Shown here: positions 25,087 through 33,961 of the stretch, piece by piece | Position numbering within the stretch: position 1 is the stretch's first letter | Layout: every line of letters begins with the position of its first letter | Source of the DNA: an uncultured Bacteroidales bacterium | Lineage (GTDB): Bacteria; Bacteroidota; Bacteroidia; Bacteroidales; UBA932 | Reading direction: 5' to 3' | Length of the DNA: 47,064 bases | Assembly: GCA_900321715.1 (NCBI GenBank) | Contig: ONXC01000018.1 | Location: forward strand, 1-47,064 | Made by a program: the position numbers and the translations under genes | The notes under the pieces: model-generated | Told to the model about the DNA's origin: nothing | The model's database searches: none | What the model saw: the letters and a program-made list of their open reading frames with translations, nothing else

Positions 25087-25992
25087 TTATTTAACTGACA
25101 TTACTGCGGAAGCGATTGAATTGAGCTTCACGTCTACTGAATCTGCGCGGGAAGCGAGGATGCAAGGAACCTTGGTGCCTACAAGGAAACCGGCCTGGCG
25201 TACGCCAACGGCAAGTTTGGAGTTGGTTTTCCAGAACACGTTTGCACTCTCGATGTTGGGGAAGAGCAGGCAGTCTGCATCTCCTGCAACGGGAGAAGTG
25301 AGTTTCTTGATCTGGACTGATTCCTCATCAATTGCCACGTCAAGGGCAAGAGGGCCGTCGCCGATAGCCTTGATCTGGCCGCGGTCGCACATCTTTGCAA
25401 GCATGGCGCCCTCTATGCAGGCGGGCATTGAATCAAGCATCTGCTCAGAAGCAGCGATGAAGGCAATCTTAGGCATTGCAATGCCGAATGAACGGGCAAC
25501 TCCGGTAACGAAGCCTGCCATCTTTACCTTCTGGCGGAAATCCGGTGCGGGGATAACGGCCATATCGGTGATGAAGATGAGCTTGTGGTAGTTGGGGTTC
25601 TCGATTACGCCGACGTGGGAAAGAAGGCCCTTGGGAGGAAGCAGGCCGACTTCCTTGTTGAGGATGGCGCGGAGGAATTTATCCGTGGAGCAAAGGCCCT
25701 TCATAAGGACATCTCCCTCACCGTCATGGACCATGCGGACGGCCTCAGCGACAGCCTTGAGCTCATCCTTGATGTCCACTATCTCAAACTTTGCAATGTC
25801 AATCTTGCATTCATCGCACACCTTTGCGATGAGGTCCCTGTCACCAACCAGCGTTACCTTTACAAAACCCTGGTCTGAAGCAAGGGAAGCGGCTTCGATG
25901 GTGTGTGAATCTACGCCCCAGGCGGCAATCATTTTCTTGCAGATACCCTTAGCTTTGAGCTCTGCGAATAGTTCGTTGAAATTCTTTATCAT
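25087..25992 (-). CDS. Phosphate acyltransferase of the Ptb type
   Basis: 301-residue protein of the phosphate acetyl/butyryltransferase family (PF01515), single-domain Ptb form. It exchanges CoA for phosphate on an acyl group to feed the kinase encoded upstream. Recognisable segments include VLMKGLCSTDKFLRAIL, LSHVGVIENPNYHKLIFITD and KLTSPVAGDADCLLFPNIE. It starts 3 nt after ackA. A Ptb beside an acetate kinase rather than a butyrate kinase leaves open whether acetyl-, propionyl- or butyryl-CoA is the substrate. Confidence 0.88.
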   Translation of the reverse strand: MIKNFNELFAELKAKGICKKMIAAWGVDSHTIEAASLASDQGFVKVTLVGDRDLIAKVCDECKIDIAKFEIVDIKDELKAVAEAVRMVHDGEGDVLMKGLCSTDKFLRAILNKEVGLLPPKGLLSHVGVIENPNYHKLIFITDMAVIPAPDFRQKVKMAGFVTGVARSFGIAMPKIAFIAASEQMLDSMPACIEGAMLAKMCDRGQIKAIGDGPLALDVAIDEESVQIKKLTSPVAGDADCLLFPNIESANVFWKTNSKLAVGVRQAGFLVGTKVPCILASRADSVDVKLNSIASAVMSVK

Positions 25993-25995
25993 TGT

Positions 25996-27210
25996 TTATT
26001 CCTGATTATCAAGTACAAGATGCATGGTATCACGGGCAATCACAAGCTCCTCGTTGGTGCAGATGAGGGCGGCCTTCACCTTAGAATCTTCAGTGGAGAT
26101 GATGGCATCCTCTCCCCAAGCCACGTTGGCTTCATAGTCTACCTTGAGGCCAAGGTGGGAGAAGTTTTCAAGCACGCGGCGGCGCAGGCGGCTGTTGTGT
26201 TCTCCGATACCACCGGTGAAGACAATGAGGTCTACGCCGTTCATAGCGGCAACATATGAGCCGATATTCTTGATGATATCATATGTGTACTTCTTGAGTA
26301 CGAGCTTTGCCTTGGGATCTCCGCCATTTGCAAGCTCATCAAGCTCACGGGCGTCTGAAGTGACGGTAGAAATGCCCAGGAAGCCGGATTTACGGTTGAG
26401 GATGGTGGTCATTTCATCCGGATCCACGCCAAGTTTCTTCTCAAGATAGAGGACTGCATTTGCGTCTATATTACCCACGCGGGTGCCCATAATCATGCCC
26501 TCGAGCGGGGTGAAGCCCATGGAGGTATCTACGCACTTGCCGTTCTGGATGGCGCAGATTGAACTGCCGGCGCCAAGGTGGCATGTGATGATCTTGGAAT
26601 TATTGATGTCCAGACCGCAAAGTTTTGCACCTACGCCAGCAACAAACTGATGGGAAGTGCCGTGGGCGCCGTAACGGCGTACGCGGTATTTCTCATAATA
26701 CTCATAGGGCAGGCCATACATATAGGCGTATGACGGCATGGTCTGGTGGAATGCTGTATCGAAGGTTACAACCTGAGGGACCGTAGGAAGTGCATCCTGC
26801 ATGGCCCTGATACCCAGAAGGTGGGCGGGGTTGTGAAGCGGGGCGAAATCTGCGCAGAATTCAATCTTTGAAAGGACGTCGTCGTTGACAAGGACTGAAC
26901 CTGAGAAGAAATCACCGCCCTGCACTATACGGTGACCTACGGCCTCAATGTCCTCAAGGGACTTCAGAACGCCGTTTTTGGGGTCTGTGAGGGCAGCAAG
27001 TATAAGCTGCATGCCCACTTTGTGATCCGGGATGGGAATGTCCGTGACAATTTTGTCCTTACCGGCGGGAGCGTACTGCAGGATACCGGCGGGAAGGCCG
27101 ATTTTCTCTGCGATACCTTTGGCAATGACATCAAAGACGTCGTCGCTCTTCATGTCCAGAAGCTGATACTTGATGGAAGAGCTGCCGCAGTTGATAACTA
27201 GGATGATCAT
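25996..27210 (-). CDS. ackA: Acetate kinase
   Basis: 404-residue ASKHA kinase making ATP and acetate from acetyl phosphate. Motifs: VINCGSSSIKYQ at the N-terminus (Asn7), FDTAFHQTMP with the catalytic Asp, RYGAHGTSH, CHLGAGSS and VFTGGIGEH. Length and motifs match AckA rather than butyrate kinase. The ATG at 27210 is chosen because MIILVINCGSSS is the normal N-terminus; the frame is open 13 codons upstream. A TATATTTG box at 27251-27258 gives a leader of about 35 nt. First gene of the ackA-ptb-tpiA operon, divergent from comEC. Confidence 0.95.
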   Translation of the reverse strand: MIILVINCGSSSIKYQLLDMKSDDVFDVIAKGIAEKIGLPAGILQYAPAGKDKIVTDIPIPDHKVGMQLILAALTDPKNGVLKSLEDIEAVGHRIVQGGDFFSGSVLVNDDVLSKIEFCADFAPLHNPAHLLGIRAMQDALPTVPQVVTFDTAFHQTMPSYAYMYGLPYEYYEKYRVRRYGAHGTSHQFVAGVGAKLCGLDINNSKIITCHLGAGSSICAIQNGKCVDTSMGFTPLEGMIMGTRVGNIDANAVLYLEKKLGVDPDEMTTILNRKSGFLGISTVTSDARELDELANGGDPKAKLVLKKYTYDIIKNIGSYVAAMNGVDLIVFTGGIGEHNSRLRRRVLENFSHLGLKVDYEANVAWGEDAIISTEDSKVKAALICTNEELVIARDTMHLVLDNQE

Positions 27211-27250
27211 ATGTTTATTGTGGTTTAGTTTTATTTTCACTATATCCATG

Positions 27251-27278
27251 CAAATATACGAAATAATTGCTAATTTCG
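27251..27278. promoter_or_regulatory. Divergent -7 boxes for ackA and comEC
   Basis: Minus-strand TATATTTG (27251-27258) serves ackA. Plus-strand TAATTTCG (27271-27278), one base off consensus, lies 3 nt before the comEC ATG, implying a leaderless message. Confidence 0.5.
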
Positions 27279-27281
27279 CAT

Positions 27282-28355
27282 ATGGCAGAGGCGAAAAGCA
27301 TAGAGGCGCTGTCAGTAATGTTCACAGCGGGAGTGGCAGTGGGGGCGGCAGTTTCCCAGCACTCGCCGTGGATCCTTCCCGCTATCCTCCTTCCAATAGT
27401 CTCACTGCCTGTTTTCTGCGGCCCGGCGCTTCGCCGCTCCAAGGCCGGCCCTCCTGTCCTCCTTCTTGCCTTCCTCACCCTTGGATTATTCGTCTCGGCA
27501 TCGGCCGTACCATTTCAGGGAGAGGAGACCTTCCTTGAGAGCCTTGCCCTGGAATCGGCCCTTAAACTCAAATCCCTCATTTCCGGCATGCCATTCAGGG
27601 CCGATGTAACCTCTCCCCTTCTCACGGCCCTTCTCACCGGAGACAAAAGCGGCCTTGGCCGGGAAACCGTCCAGGCCTTCAGGGACAGCGGCGCATCCCA
27701 TATCCTGGCCCTTTCCGGGCTTCACATGGGCATCCTCTACCTTATATTTGATAAGCTCACCATGCCACTTGGCAAATCCACGGCGGCTAAATGGGGAAGG
27801 GCCTTCATCGTTGTCACGGCCGCCGGCTGGTTCACCCTCATGACCGGCGCCGGGCCCTCGATCGTGAGAGCCTTCCTATTTATACTTATAGGAGAGACAT
27901 GCACCCTGGCAGGACGGTGCCGGAAGCCTTCCAGAGTGCTTTGCCTGGCCCTGCTGGTACAGCTTGTCATTACCCCCGGCGTTATCCGGAGCCTTGGATT
28001 CCAGCTCTCATATCTTGCCATGGCCGGCATTGTGCTCCTGTATCCGGTGCTGGAAAAATGGTATCCGGAAGGAGGATCCGCCTTCAACCCCATACGGAAA
28101 ATCTGGCAGATGGCGGCAGTTGCCATATCCTGCCAGCTCTTCACCGGTCCCCTGGCCTGGATAAAGTTCGGCACTTTCCCCCGTCATTTCCTCCTCACCA
28201 ACCTCCTTGCCATACCCGTTGTCACCGCCCTTATGTGGGTTTCCGTCATAACCATAGCCCTCTACGGCCTTGGCTGGTGCCCAGGACTGCTTATAACAAT
28301 AACAGACGGCCTGAGCCGCCTGCTGGTATGGATTCTAACGGTAATCAGTTCCTGA
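27282..28355 (+). CDS. Short ComEC/Rec2-family membrane protein
   Basis: 357-residue polytopic membrane protein containing the ComEC competence domain: LLTALLTGDKSGLGRETVQAF and SGASHILALSGLHMGILYLIF, then FQLSYLAMAGIVLLYPVL and about eight hydrophobic helices. Full ComEC (about 700 aa) moves single-stranded DNA across the inner membrane and carries an N-terminal OB domain and a C-terminal metallo-beta-lactamase domain; neither is present here. The stop at 28355 overlaps the convergent apbE by 11 bp, so no remnant of a longer gene follows. Activity in DNA uptake is uncertain. Confidence 0.85.
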   Translation: MAEAKSIEALSVMFTAGVAVGAAVSQHSPWILPAILLPIVSLPVFCGPALRRSKAGPPVLLLAFLTLGLFVSASAVPFQGEETFLESLALESALKLKSLISGMPFRADVTSPLLTALLTGDKSGLGRETVQAFRDSGASHILALSGLHMGILYLIFDKLTMPLGKSTAAKWGRAFIVVTAAGWFTLMTGAGPSIVRAFLFILIGETCTLAGRCRKPSRVLCLALLVQLVITPGVIRSLGFQLSYLAMAGIVLLYPVLEKWYPEGGSAFNPIRKIWQMAAVAISCQLFTGPLAWIKFGTFPRHFLLTNLLAIPVVTALMWVSVITIALYGLGWCPGLLITITDGLSRLLVWILTVISS

Positions 28356-29355
28356 GAGAGAATCCAGGTGACATCCACTCTTTGATGTCCCCGTTTTCAT
28401 CGGCATAAGTAAGATATCCTTCAAGTTGGGGATCCCCAAGAATAATCCCCTGAGCCTTCTCAAGCCCAACCACCATGCACCAGGTGGCTATGGCATCGGA
28501 CTCTGCGGCGCTTACCTTTGACGCCACCGTTGCACTGAGGAGACTATGCTCTACAGGGTATCCTGTGACGGGGTTGATGGTGTGGGAATACTTCTTTCCG
28601 TCACGGACAAAAAACTTGCGGTAATTGCCTGACGTGGTGATTCCCACAGGTTTTCCCTCCGACGTCCAGACATCCTTGAACTCTTCCCCTGAAGGACGGT
28701 CTACTCCAACCGCCCAAGGCTCTCCGGAAGGATTGAGGCCGTCACACCATATCTCCCCTATATCCACCAGCATATCCTTTACTCCTATACCGTAAAGGAA
28801 TCTGGCGATAACATCTGAGGTGTAGCCCTGCGCAATTGCATTATAATTGAGCTTGGGACTGCCCATGGAAGCTGGATCCAGGGTACCGTCAGGAGCAATT
28901 GGAAGTTCCTTTGGAAGATTTTTCTGGCCGATTTTCCCAAGGAGCGCGGATATCTGGTCATCCGTTGGGAAAGAACTGTTTTTGAAACCGAATCCCCAGG
29001 CGTCGAAAAGAGGACCTGCCGCACAGTCTACTGCACCGCCGGAGCGCTCCCACATCTGGTATCCTATGCCGTACATCTCTATGAACAGGTCATTGGGGCG
29101 TATGACTTCCCCGGCATTGAAACGGGACAGGAGTGACTGACGGTTATATCCTGATAGGGAGAAATCTATCCTTGAAAGGATGGCATCCACGCTGTCCCTG
29201 ATGGCTTCGACGGGCATTTTTACTCCAGCCGCATTGAACTTTACGGCATAACCCACAGACTGGGCGGTGCCGGTTATCTGGACATAGCGCCCGCGTCCGG
29301 GGCCGCAGGAGACCAGGACTAGCAGAAAAGCCAGTGTGAACAGGATTTTTCTCAT
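28345..29355 (-). CDS. apbE: FAD:protein FMN transferase (ApbE), lipoprotein
   Basis: 336-residue flavin transferase that attaches FMN to Ser/Thr of periplasmic subunits such as those of Na+-NQR and RNF complexes, using FAD and Mg2+. The signal MRKILFTLAFLLVLVSC has a lipobox at Cys17. Family motifs are GGAVDCAAGPLFDAWGFG, NYNAIAQGYTSDVIA, MLVDIGEIWCDG (family form GGE, here IGE) and TSGNYRKFF..SHTINPVTGYP. The ATG at 29355 is preferred over the Met four codons earlier because it begins a normal signal peptide. Confidence 0.93.
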   Translation of the reverse strand: MRKILFTLAFLLVLVSCGPGRGRYVQITGTAQSVGYAVKFNAAGVKMPVEAIRDSVDAILSRIDFSLSGYNRQSLLSRFNAGEVIRPNDLFIEMYGIGYQMWERSGGAVDCAAGPLFDAWGFGFKNSSFPTDDQISALLGKIGQKNLPKELPIAPDGTLDPASMGSPKLNYNAIAQGYTSDVIARFLYGIGVKDMLVDIGEIWCDGLNPSGEPWAVGVDRPSGEEFKDVWTSEGKPVGITTSGNYRKFFVRDGKKYSHTINPVTGYPVEHSLLSATVASKVSAAESDAIATWCMVVGLEKAQGIILGDPQLEGYLTYADENGDIKEWMSPGFSLRN

Positions 29356-29424
29356 ACTATATAGCACGATAATTGCGCAATATTACAAAAAAATGACGAT
29401 ATTTGCGAGAATTAACACGTAACA

Positions 29425-30351
29425 ATGAGAAAAACCATCATATTTACAGTTATCCTTTCAGGCATCCTTTCCCTCCCCGCCTGCAAGAAGACAGAATCAA
29501 CTGACACCACTCCCTCCCTCCAGGGCCTCGATATCACCGAAGCAGTTCCCTACGTTGCAAAGGGCGCAGACATAGTATTGAAGGCCGATGCCAGCCATCT
29601 CTCCTCATCCAACGGAAAACCGTTTGGCAACGTTGGCATCTTCTGGCAGGTAAACAGTGCAAAGAAAGACACTCTCACAAGGAACGTAAACCAGGGAAAT
29701 CCGGAATTCAAATATCACGTGGACACCCTTGGCACATACCAGATTGCCTGCTACGCCTTCCCCGGTGAGGGATATCATTTTTACAACGCCAGCGCCATTA
29801 CAAGCTTCAAGGCCATAGAGCCCTCCACAGCCCTTACCGGAATCGGCACAGCTGCGTCCGTTACAATAGACGGAAATGAATGGAGCACCAGGAACCTGGA
29901 CAACCCCTCATCCGGTGTAGCATACAAGAAGGCCGATGTAACCACATCCAGCTTCGGCCGCCTGTATACCTTTGAGGAAGCATCCACCGCCTGCCCCGCC
30001 GGCTGGCACCTGCCCACCGCAGAAGAATGGGATGCCCTTGGAACTGAAGCCGGAAACCTCATGGCTCCTGCAAAATTCCTGGATCTGGACATGTGGGTGC
30101 CCGCCCTTGGTCAGAAGATTACAAATTCCACCGGCTTCAACGCAATTCCCGTGGGCTATCTTGACAATACGGCCAGCTTAGACAAATTCCGCCGCTACGG
30201 AGAGATGGCCGCATTCTGGACATCTTCAGACTCTGCCTCAGATTCCTCTCTGGCACAGTTCCGTTATATCCTCTATGACAACCCTGCAATAATGAAGGGC
30301 AACGGAAGCAAAACCTCCCTTGCCCTTAGTGTAAGATGTGTGAAGGATTAA
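29425..30351 (+). CDS. Lipoprotein with C-terminal FISUMP domain
   Basis: 308-residue predicted lipoprotein: MRKTIIFTVILSGILSLPAC gives the lipobox Cys20. Residues 30-135 look like an immunoglobulin- or PKD-like beta domain (IVLKADASHLSS, GTYQIACYAFPGEGYHF). The C-terminal half is a Fibrobacter-succinogenes-major-paralogue type domain: EWSTRNL, CPAGWHLPTAEEWDAL, GFNAIPVGYLD, AAFWTSSDS and LALSVRCVKD. Such proteins are surface-exposed with unknown ligand. A GATATTTG box lies 20 nt before the ATG. Its end overlaps the convergent lolA by 4 nt. Confidence 0.87.
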   Translation: MRKTIIFTVILSGILSLPACKKTESTDTTPSLQGLDITEAVPYVAKGADIVLKADASHLSSSNGKPFGNVGIFWQVNSAKKDTLTRNVNQGNPEFKYHVDTLGTYQIACYAFPGEGYHFYNASAITSFKAIEPSTALTGIGTAASVTIDGNEWSTRNLDNPSSGVAYKKADVTTSSFGRLYTFEEASTACPAGWHLPTAEEWDALGTEAGNLMAPAKFLDLDMWVPALGQKITNSTGFNAIPVGYLDNTASLDKFRRYGEMAAFWTSSDSASDSSLAQFRYILYDNPAIMKGNGSKTSLALSVRCVKD

Positions 30352-30878
30352 CGTAAATCCGTTATCACAGAATTCTCAGGAAGCGATTTCACGTCAAAAG
30401 TGAAGTCGCTTTTTCCTTGCGGCTCCATATAGATGATTCCCTTCAGGACAAAGCGGGCGTTGACATCGTCGTCAACTTTATATATTACGTCCAGACTGTC
30501 TTTTGAGCCCCCCTTTACCTGAAGTGCACTGCCGTAGGAGCGGTAGGAACTGATCAGGAGAGCGGGATTTGTGAGGATGTTGTCCTGCTCTGCGCTTTCA
30601 ATCACAACCTCCCCTGCCGAAGGATCATAGGTCCAGCGTGTGGTCCCGTCACACACAATTGTGAGGCCAAGGCCGTCCAGCCTGTAAGCGTTATCTTCCA
30701 CAAGCACATCCCCTTCCGTGACCTTGGAGAAGGCTCCTCCGTCCTTGGAATGGTTATACTCATAGTGGAAACTGACCCTCTTTCCGGCTGCACGGTCAAG
30801 CTGGGGGATGCTTACCCCCTGTGCGTTTGCAAGCGCACAGGCTATAAGGGAAATGGCTGTAAGAACAAGGCGTCTCAT
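30348..30878 (-). CDS. lolA: Outer-membrane lipoprotein carrier LolA
   Basis: 176-residue periplasmic chaperone that carries lipoproteins from LolCDE to the outer membrane, relevant for the many lipoproteins in this window. Signal peptide MRRLVLTAISLIACALANAQ, then a LolA-like half-barrel (RVSFHYEYNHSKDGG, GDVLVEDNAYRLDGLG, TRWTYDPSAGEVVIE, NPALLISSY). The ATG overlaps the ftsK stop by 4 nt (ATGA), so it is coupled to ftsK. The ftsK-lolA order is familiar in Bacteroidota. Confidence 0.88.
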   Translation of the reverse strand: MRRLVLTAISLIACALANAQGVSIPQLDRAAGKRVSFHYEYNHSKDGGAFSKVTEGDVLVEDNAYRLDGLGLTIVCDGTTRWTYDPSAGEVVIESAEQDNILTNPALLISSYRSYGSALQVKGGSKDSLDVIYKVDDDVNARFVLKGIIYMEPQGKSDFTFDVKSLPENSVITDLR

Positions 30879-33289
30879 TGCTGCTGCATGAAATGTGCAA
30901 GTTTTTCTTCAAGTTCTGCGATGTCCTTCACCAGAACCTCACGCGGCTTGGCTCCGTTCTGCGGGCCCACGATGCCGGCGGCTTCCAGCTGGTCCATCAC
31001 TCTACCTGCTTTTGCATATCCCATGCCAAGACGGCGCTGAAGGTCTGAAGTAGAGCCTCTTTGGTTGATTACTATCATGCGGGCGGCTTCCTCAAAGCGC
31101 TCATCAAGCTGCTTCATGTCCACCATTCCGCCGTCTGAGCCGTCACTGCCGTCTGCGGCGGGAGGTTCCGGCAGATAGTAAGGCGTATTGTAGCTCTTCT
31201 GGAAGCCTATCTGCTCCCCTACGGCATTGGTAAGGTCCACAATTTCATCGTTGGAAATAAACGCGCACTGGACACGTTCCATCTCTACGCCACTGTAAAG
31301 GAGCATATCTCCGCGGCCGATGAGTTTGTCGGCGCCGGGCTGATCCAGGATGGTGGCGGAATCTATGCGGGAAGTAACCCTAAAGGCTATTCTCATGGGG
31401 AAGTTGGCCTTGATTAGGCCGGTAATCACATCTACCGTAGGACGCTGTGTAGCCAGGATCACATGAAGACCTGCGGCACGTCCCTTCTGGGCAAGACGGA
31501 TGACGGAAGTGGTGATGGAACGGGCAAGGGCCTTTGATTCAGGACCGGCACCAACAGACATGGTAAGGTCTGCGTACTCATCAATCACCGTAACTATGTA
31601 AGGTAGGAAGTGATGGCCTTCATCGGCCCTGAGGTGATGCTCCTTCCACTTGTTGTTGTAGAGCTTGATGTTGTTCACAAGGCCCTTGGAGAGCAGCTCA
31701 TAGCGGGAATCCATCTCCACGCACAGAGACTGGAGCACTGCTGCCGCGTCCTTGGCGTTTTTCACAATGGCGTGATCCTTCTCATCTTGCTCGCTGCCGG
31801 CATTGGGAAGCACGGCCAGATAGTGGTGCAGCAGGCTTGCATAGGAGGAGAATTCCACCATCTTGGGATCCACGAACACAAACTTGAGCTCCGAGGGATG
31901 CTTGGAGTACAGAAGCGATGCCACAATGACATTAAGGCCCACTGACTTACCCTGCTTGGTTGCACCTGCAACAAGGAGGTGGGGGGCGTCGGCCAGGTCA
32001 AAGACCTTCACCTGCTGGGAGATGGTGTAGCCTATGGCAACGGGGAGTTCTGCCTTTGATTCGCGGAAGGCGGCATCGTTGAGAAGGGACTTCAGAGGCA
32101 CAATGGAGGCCTTGTCGTTGGCAACCTCGATGCCCACTGAATCAGATAGCGTGGTGATACGGACGCCCTTTGCATTGAGGGATATGCCGATATCTTCCTG
32201 GAGCTGCTTGATGGCCGCAATCTTTACACCCGGAGCCGGATAAACCTTATACAGGGTAACGGTAGGGCCTACGATGGCAGTGACGTCACGCACCTGGATG
32301 CGGTAACTTGCAAGGGTTGCGCGGATCTTGTTGTTGTTGCGGCTGAGTTCGTCCTGAGATACCTCGTGGCGGCCGTAAAGGTGGTCACCAAGTATGTTGA
32401 TGGAGGGAACCTTGTACTTTGGAAGACCATCCGGAGGGTCCAGGCGGTTGTCTATGGGTTTCAGCGGCTCCTTGACCTCCTGCTCAAGGGTGTCGTCGGT
32501 AACGACGTTGATGCCGTTCTCATCCTCTGACTCTGATGAGGGGGCTTCATTGGCAGTATCTTCAGGATTCTTCTTCTTGAAAAGGGGCTTACGGGGCTTT
32601 TTCTCCTTCTGAGGCTCCGCGGCGGGGGCCGATGTATCAGAGGTGACAAAACCGGCCGCCACGGGAGCAACCTCAACCTCAGGAGCCTCTGATGACGGTT
32701 CATCATCCGTATCTTCGGGTTTCTTACCCATCATGAAGGAAGCGAAACGGCTGCTCATGCAATATAGCCAGATGGCCAGAAGCACAATGAGTATGAGAAT
32801 GGAGATAATCTCTCCAAGTTTTGCGACTGAAAAGCCAACAACTGCCTGAGCCGCCCTGCCGCCCAGGCCTCCTCCGAAGAGGGTATCCCAGCCGCCCAGC
32901 ATACCTGCCATGGCAAGTATCCAGGAAAGCAGAAAACTCAGCGTGAGCATGCCGTAGAACCATTTACGGAGACTCATACCGAGGCTGGGCTTCACCAGTT
33001 TTATGCTCCAGGCAAAGAAAAAGGCAACTATGCAGAACGCCGCAAGGCCGAAACTGTCCGTCACAAGGAACTTCCCAAGTGAGAAGCCTGTTTCTGCCGC
33101 GGCGTTGGCAACCTGCGCGCCTGCGGGGGCCGATGCCACGCTCTGGTCCTGCTTCCAGGTAAAGACGTAAGAAGTTACTGAGACTGTTAGGATAACGGTA
33201 AAAAGCAGCACGAGGGCTATCCCCGCAAGGCGGATGCCCTCCCGCTTCCTTTCGCTCATGCGGTCCAGGTATTTAGAGAAAAGTCCCAT
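30875..33289 (-). CDS. ftsK: DNA translocase FtsK/SpoIIIE
   Basis: 804-residue DNA pump that clears chromosomes at the division septum and activates XerCD at dif. About four to five membrane helices occupy the first 200 residues, followed by an acidic, Glu/Pro-rich linker (about 210-300). The motor has Walker A GATKQGKSVGLNV near residue 450 and Walker B VTVIDEYADL. The C-terminal winged-helix gamma domain (ARMIVINQRGSTSDLQRRLGMGY) reads KOPS sites. Its stop overlaps lolA and its ATG shares one base with the stop of the DUF4290 gene. Confidence 0.96.
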   Translation of the reverse strand: MGLFSKYLDRMSERKREGIRLAGIALVLLFTVILTVSVTSYVFTWKQDQSVASAPAGAQVANAAAETGFSLGKFLVTDSFGLAAFCIVAFFFAWSIKLVKPSLGMSLRKWFYGMLTLSFLLSWILAMAGMLGGWDTLFGGGLGGRAAQAVVGFSVAKLGEIISILILIVLLAIWLYCMSSRFASFMMGKKPEDTDDEPSSEAPEVEVAPVAAGFVTSDTSAPAAEPQKEKKPRKPLFKKKNPEDTANEAPSSESEDENGINVVTDDTLEQEVKEPLKPIDNRLDPPDGLPKYKVPSINILGDHLYGRHEVSQDELSRNNNKIRATLASYRIQVRDVTAIVGPTVTLYKVYPAPGVKIAAIKQLQEDIGISLNAKGVRITTLSDSVGIEVANDKASIVPLKSLLNDAAFRESKAELPVAIGYTISQQVKVFDLADAPHLLVAGATKQGKSVGLNVIVASLLYSKHPSELKFVFVDPKMVEFSSYASLLHHYLAVLPNAGSEQDEKDHAIVKNAKDAAAVLQSLCVEMDSRYELLSKGLVNNIKLYNNKWKEHHLRADEGHHFLPYIVTVIDEYADLTMSVGAGPESKALARSITTSVIRLAQKGRAAGLHVILATQRPTVDVITGLIKANFPMRIAFRVTSRIDSATILDQPGADKLIGRGDMLLYSGVEMERVQCAFISNDEIVDLTNAVGEQIGFQKSYNTPYYLPEPPAADGSDGSDGGMVDMKQLDERFEEAARMIVINQRGSTSDLQRRLGMGYAKAGRVMDQLEAAGIVGPQNGAKPREVLVKDIAELEEKLAHFMQQQ

Positions 33290-33948
33290 TATTTCTTTCC
33301 CTTTTTGCGGAAGCCGCGGTTGAATTTAGCGCTCTTGCCAAAGCCAAGGTTCATGCCGGGACGTGAGAATGAGACGCCCTCCGAGATCTTACTCAGTTCA
33401 AGGCCTTCAGGAACCTTCACACGGCCTCCGGACAGGCGCTCAATATCCTGGAAGATAGTTGCGTCGGTTACGGTGTCCTTGTTCCAGATAAGATACTGCT
33501 GCCTCATATAGATGGCAAGGCAGCGAAGCATCTCCGTCTTCTCCTCTCCCTCCGGCTCTGATGCTATGAGGTCCAGGATACTCTCTATGTTGCGGCCGTA
33601 ATGACGTGCCCTGATGGGCTTTGTGTTGAGGGGGATAGGGTCCGGACGGCTGCTGATTACATCTGGCTCCGGCATGGGGAACGGAGAATCAATGTCAAGG
33701 TCATAGCCGGCGATGATATAAAGATGGTCCCAAAGCTTCTGGAGCCAGTTTTCCTGCTGGTGGACCTGGGGATTAAGGCTTTCCATGACCTTTACCACGG
33801 CCGCTGCCTGTTCGCTGCGCTTTGCGCGGTCCGGGATGTCCTTCAGCTGCTCTACCATCTTGAGGACAAGCCTTCCGTATTCAGGCATTGCAAGTTTCTC
33901 TACTTCAGTATTGTAATATAGTTTGACGCTGTTCTCGCTGGCTTCCAT
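33289..33948 (-). CDS. DUF4290 family protein
   Basis: 219-residue cytoplasmic protein of the Bacteroidota-specific DUF4290 family, function unknown. Recognised by MPEYGRLVLKMVEQL near the N-terminus, VMESLNPQVHQQENWLQKLWDHL, DLDIDSPFPMPEP and ARHYGRNIESILD, where YGRN recurs. The basic tail (NLGFGKSAKFNRGFRKKGKK) could bind nucleic acid. It heads the operon with ftsK and lolA, with a TAACTTTG box at 33973-33980 upstream. The conserved linkage to ftsK hints at a role in division or DNA handling, but this is inference. Confidence 0.85.
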   Translation of the reverse strand: MEASENSVKLYYNTEVEKLAMPEYGRLVLKMVEQLKDIPDRAKRSEQAAAVVKVMESLNPQVHQQENWLQKLWDHLYIIAGYDLDIDSPFPMPEPDVISSRPDPIPLNTKPIRARHYGRNIESILDLIASEPEGEEKTEMLRCLAIYMRQQYLIWNKDTVTDATIFQDIERLSGGRVKVPEGLELSKISEGVSFSRPGMNLGFGKSAKFNRGFRKKGKK

Positions 33949-33961
33949 ATAGAATCTCTTT

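Noticed and set aside
27282-28355. comEC as a frameshifted pseudogene
   Set aside because: No downstream remnant of the missing domains exists because apbE overlaps its end; the frame is clean.
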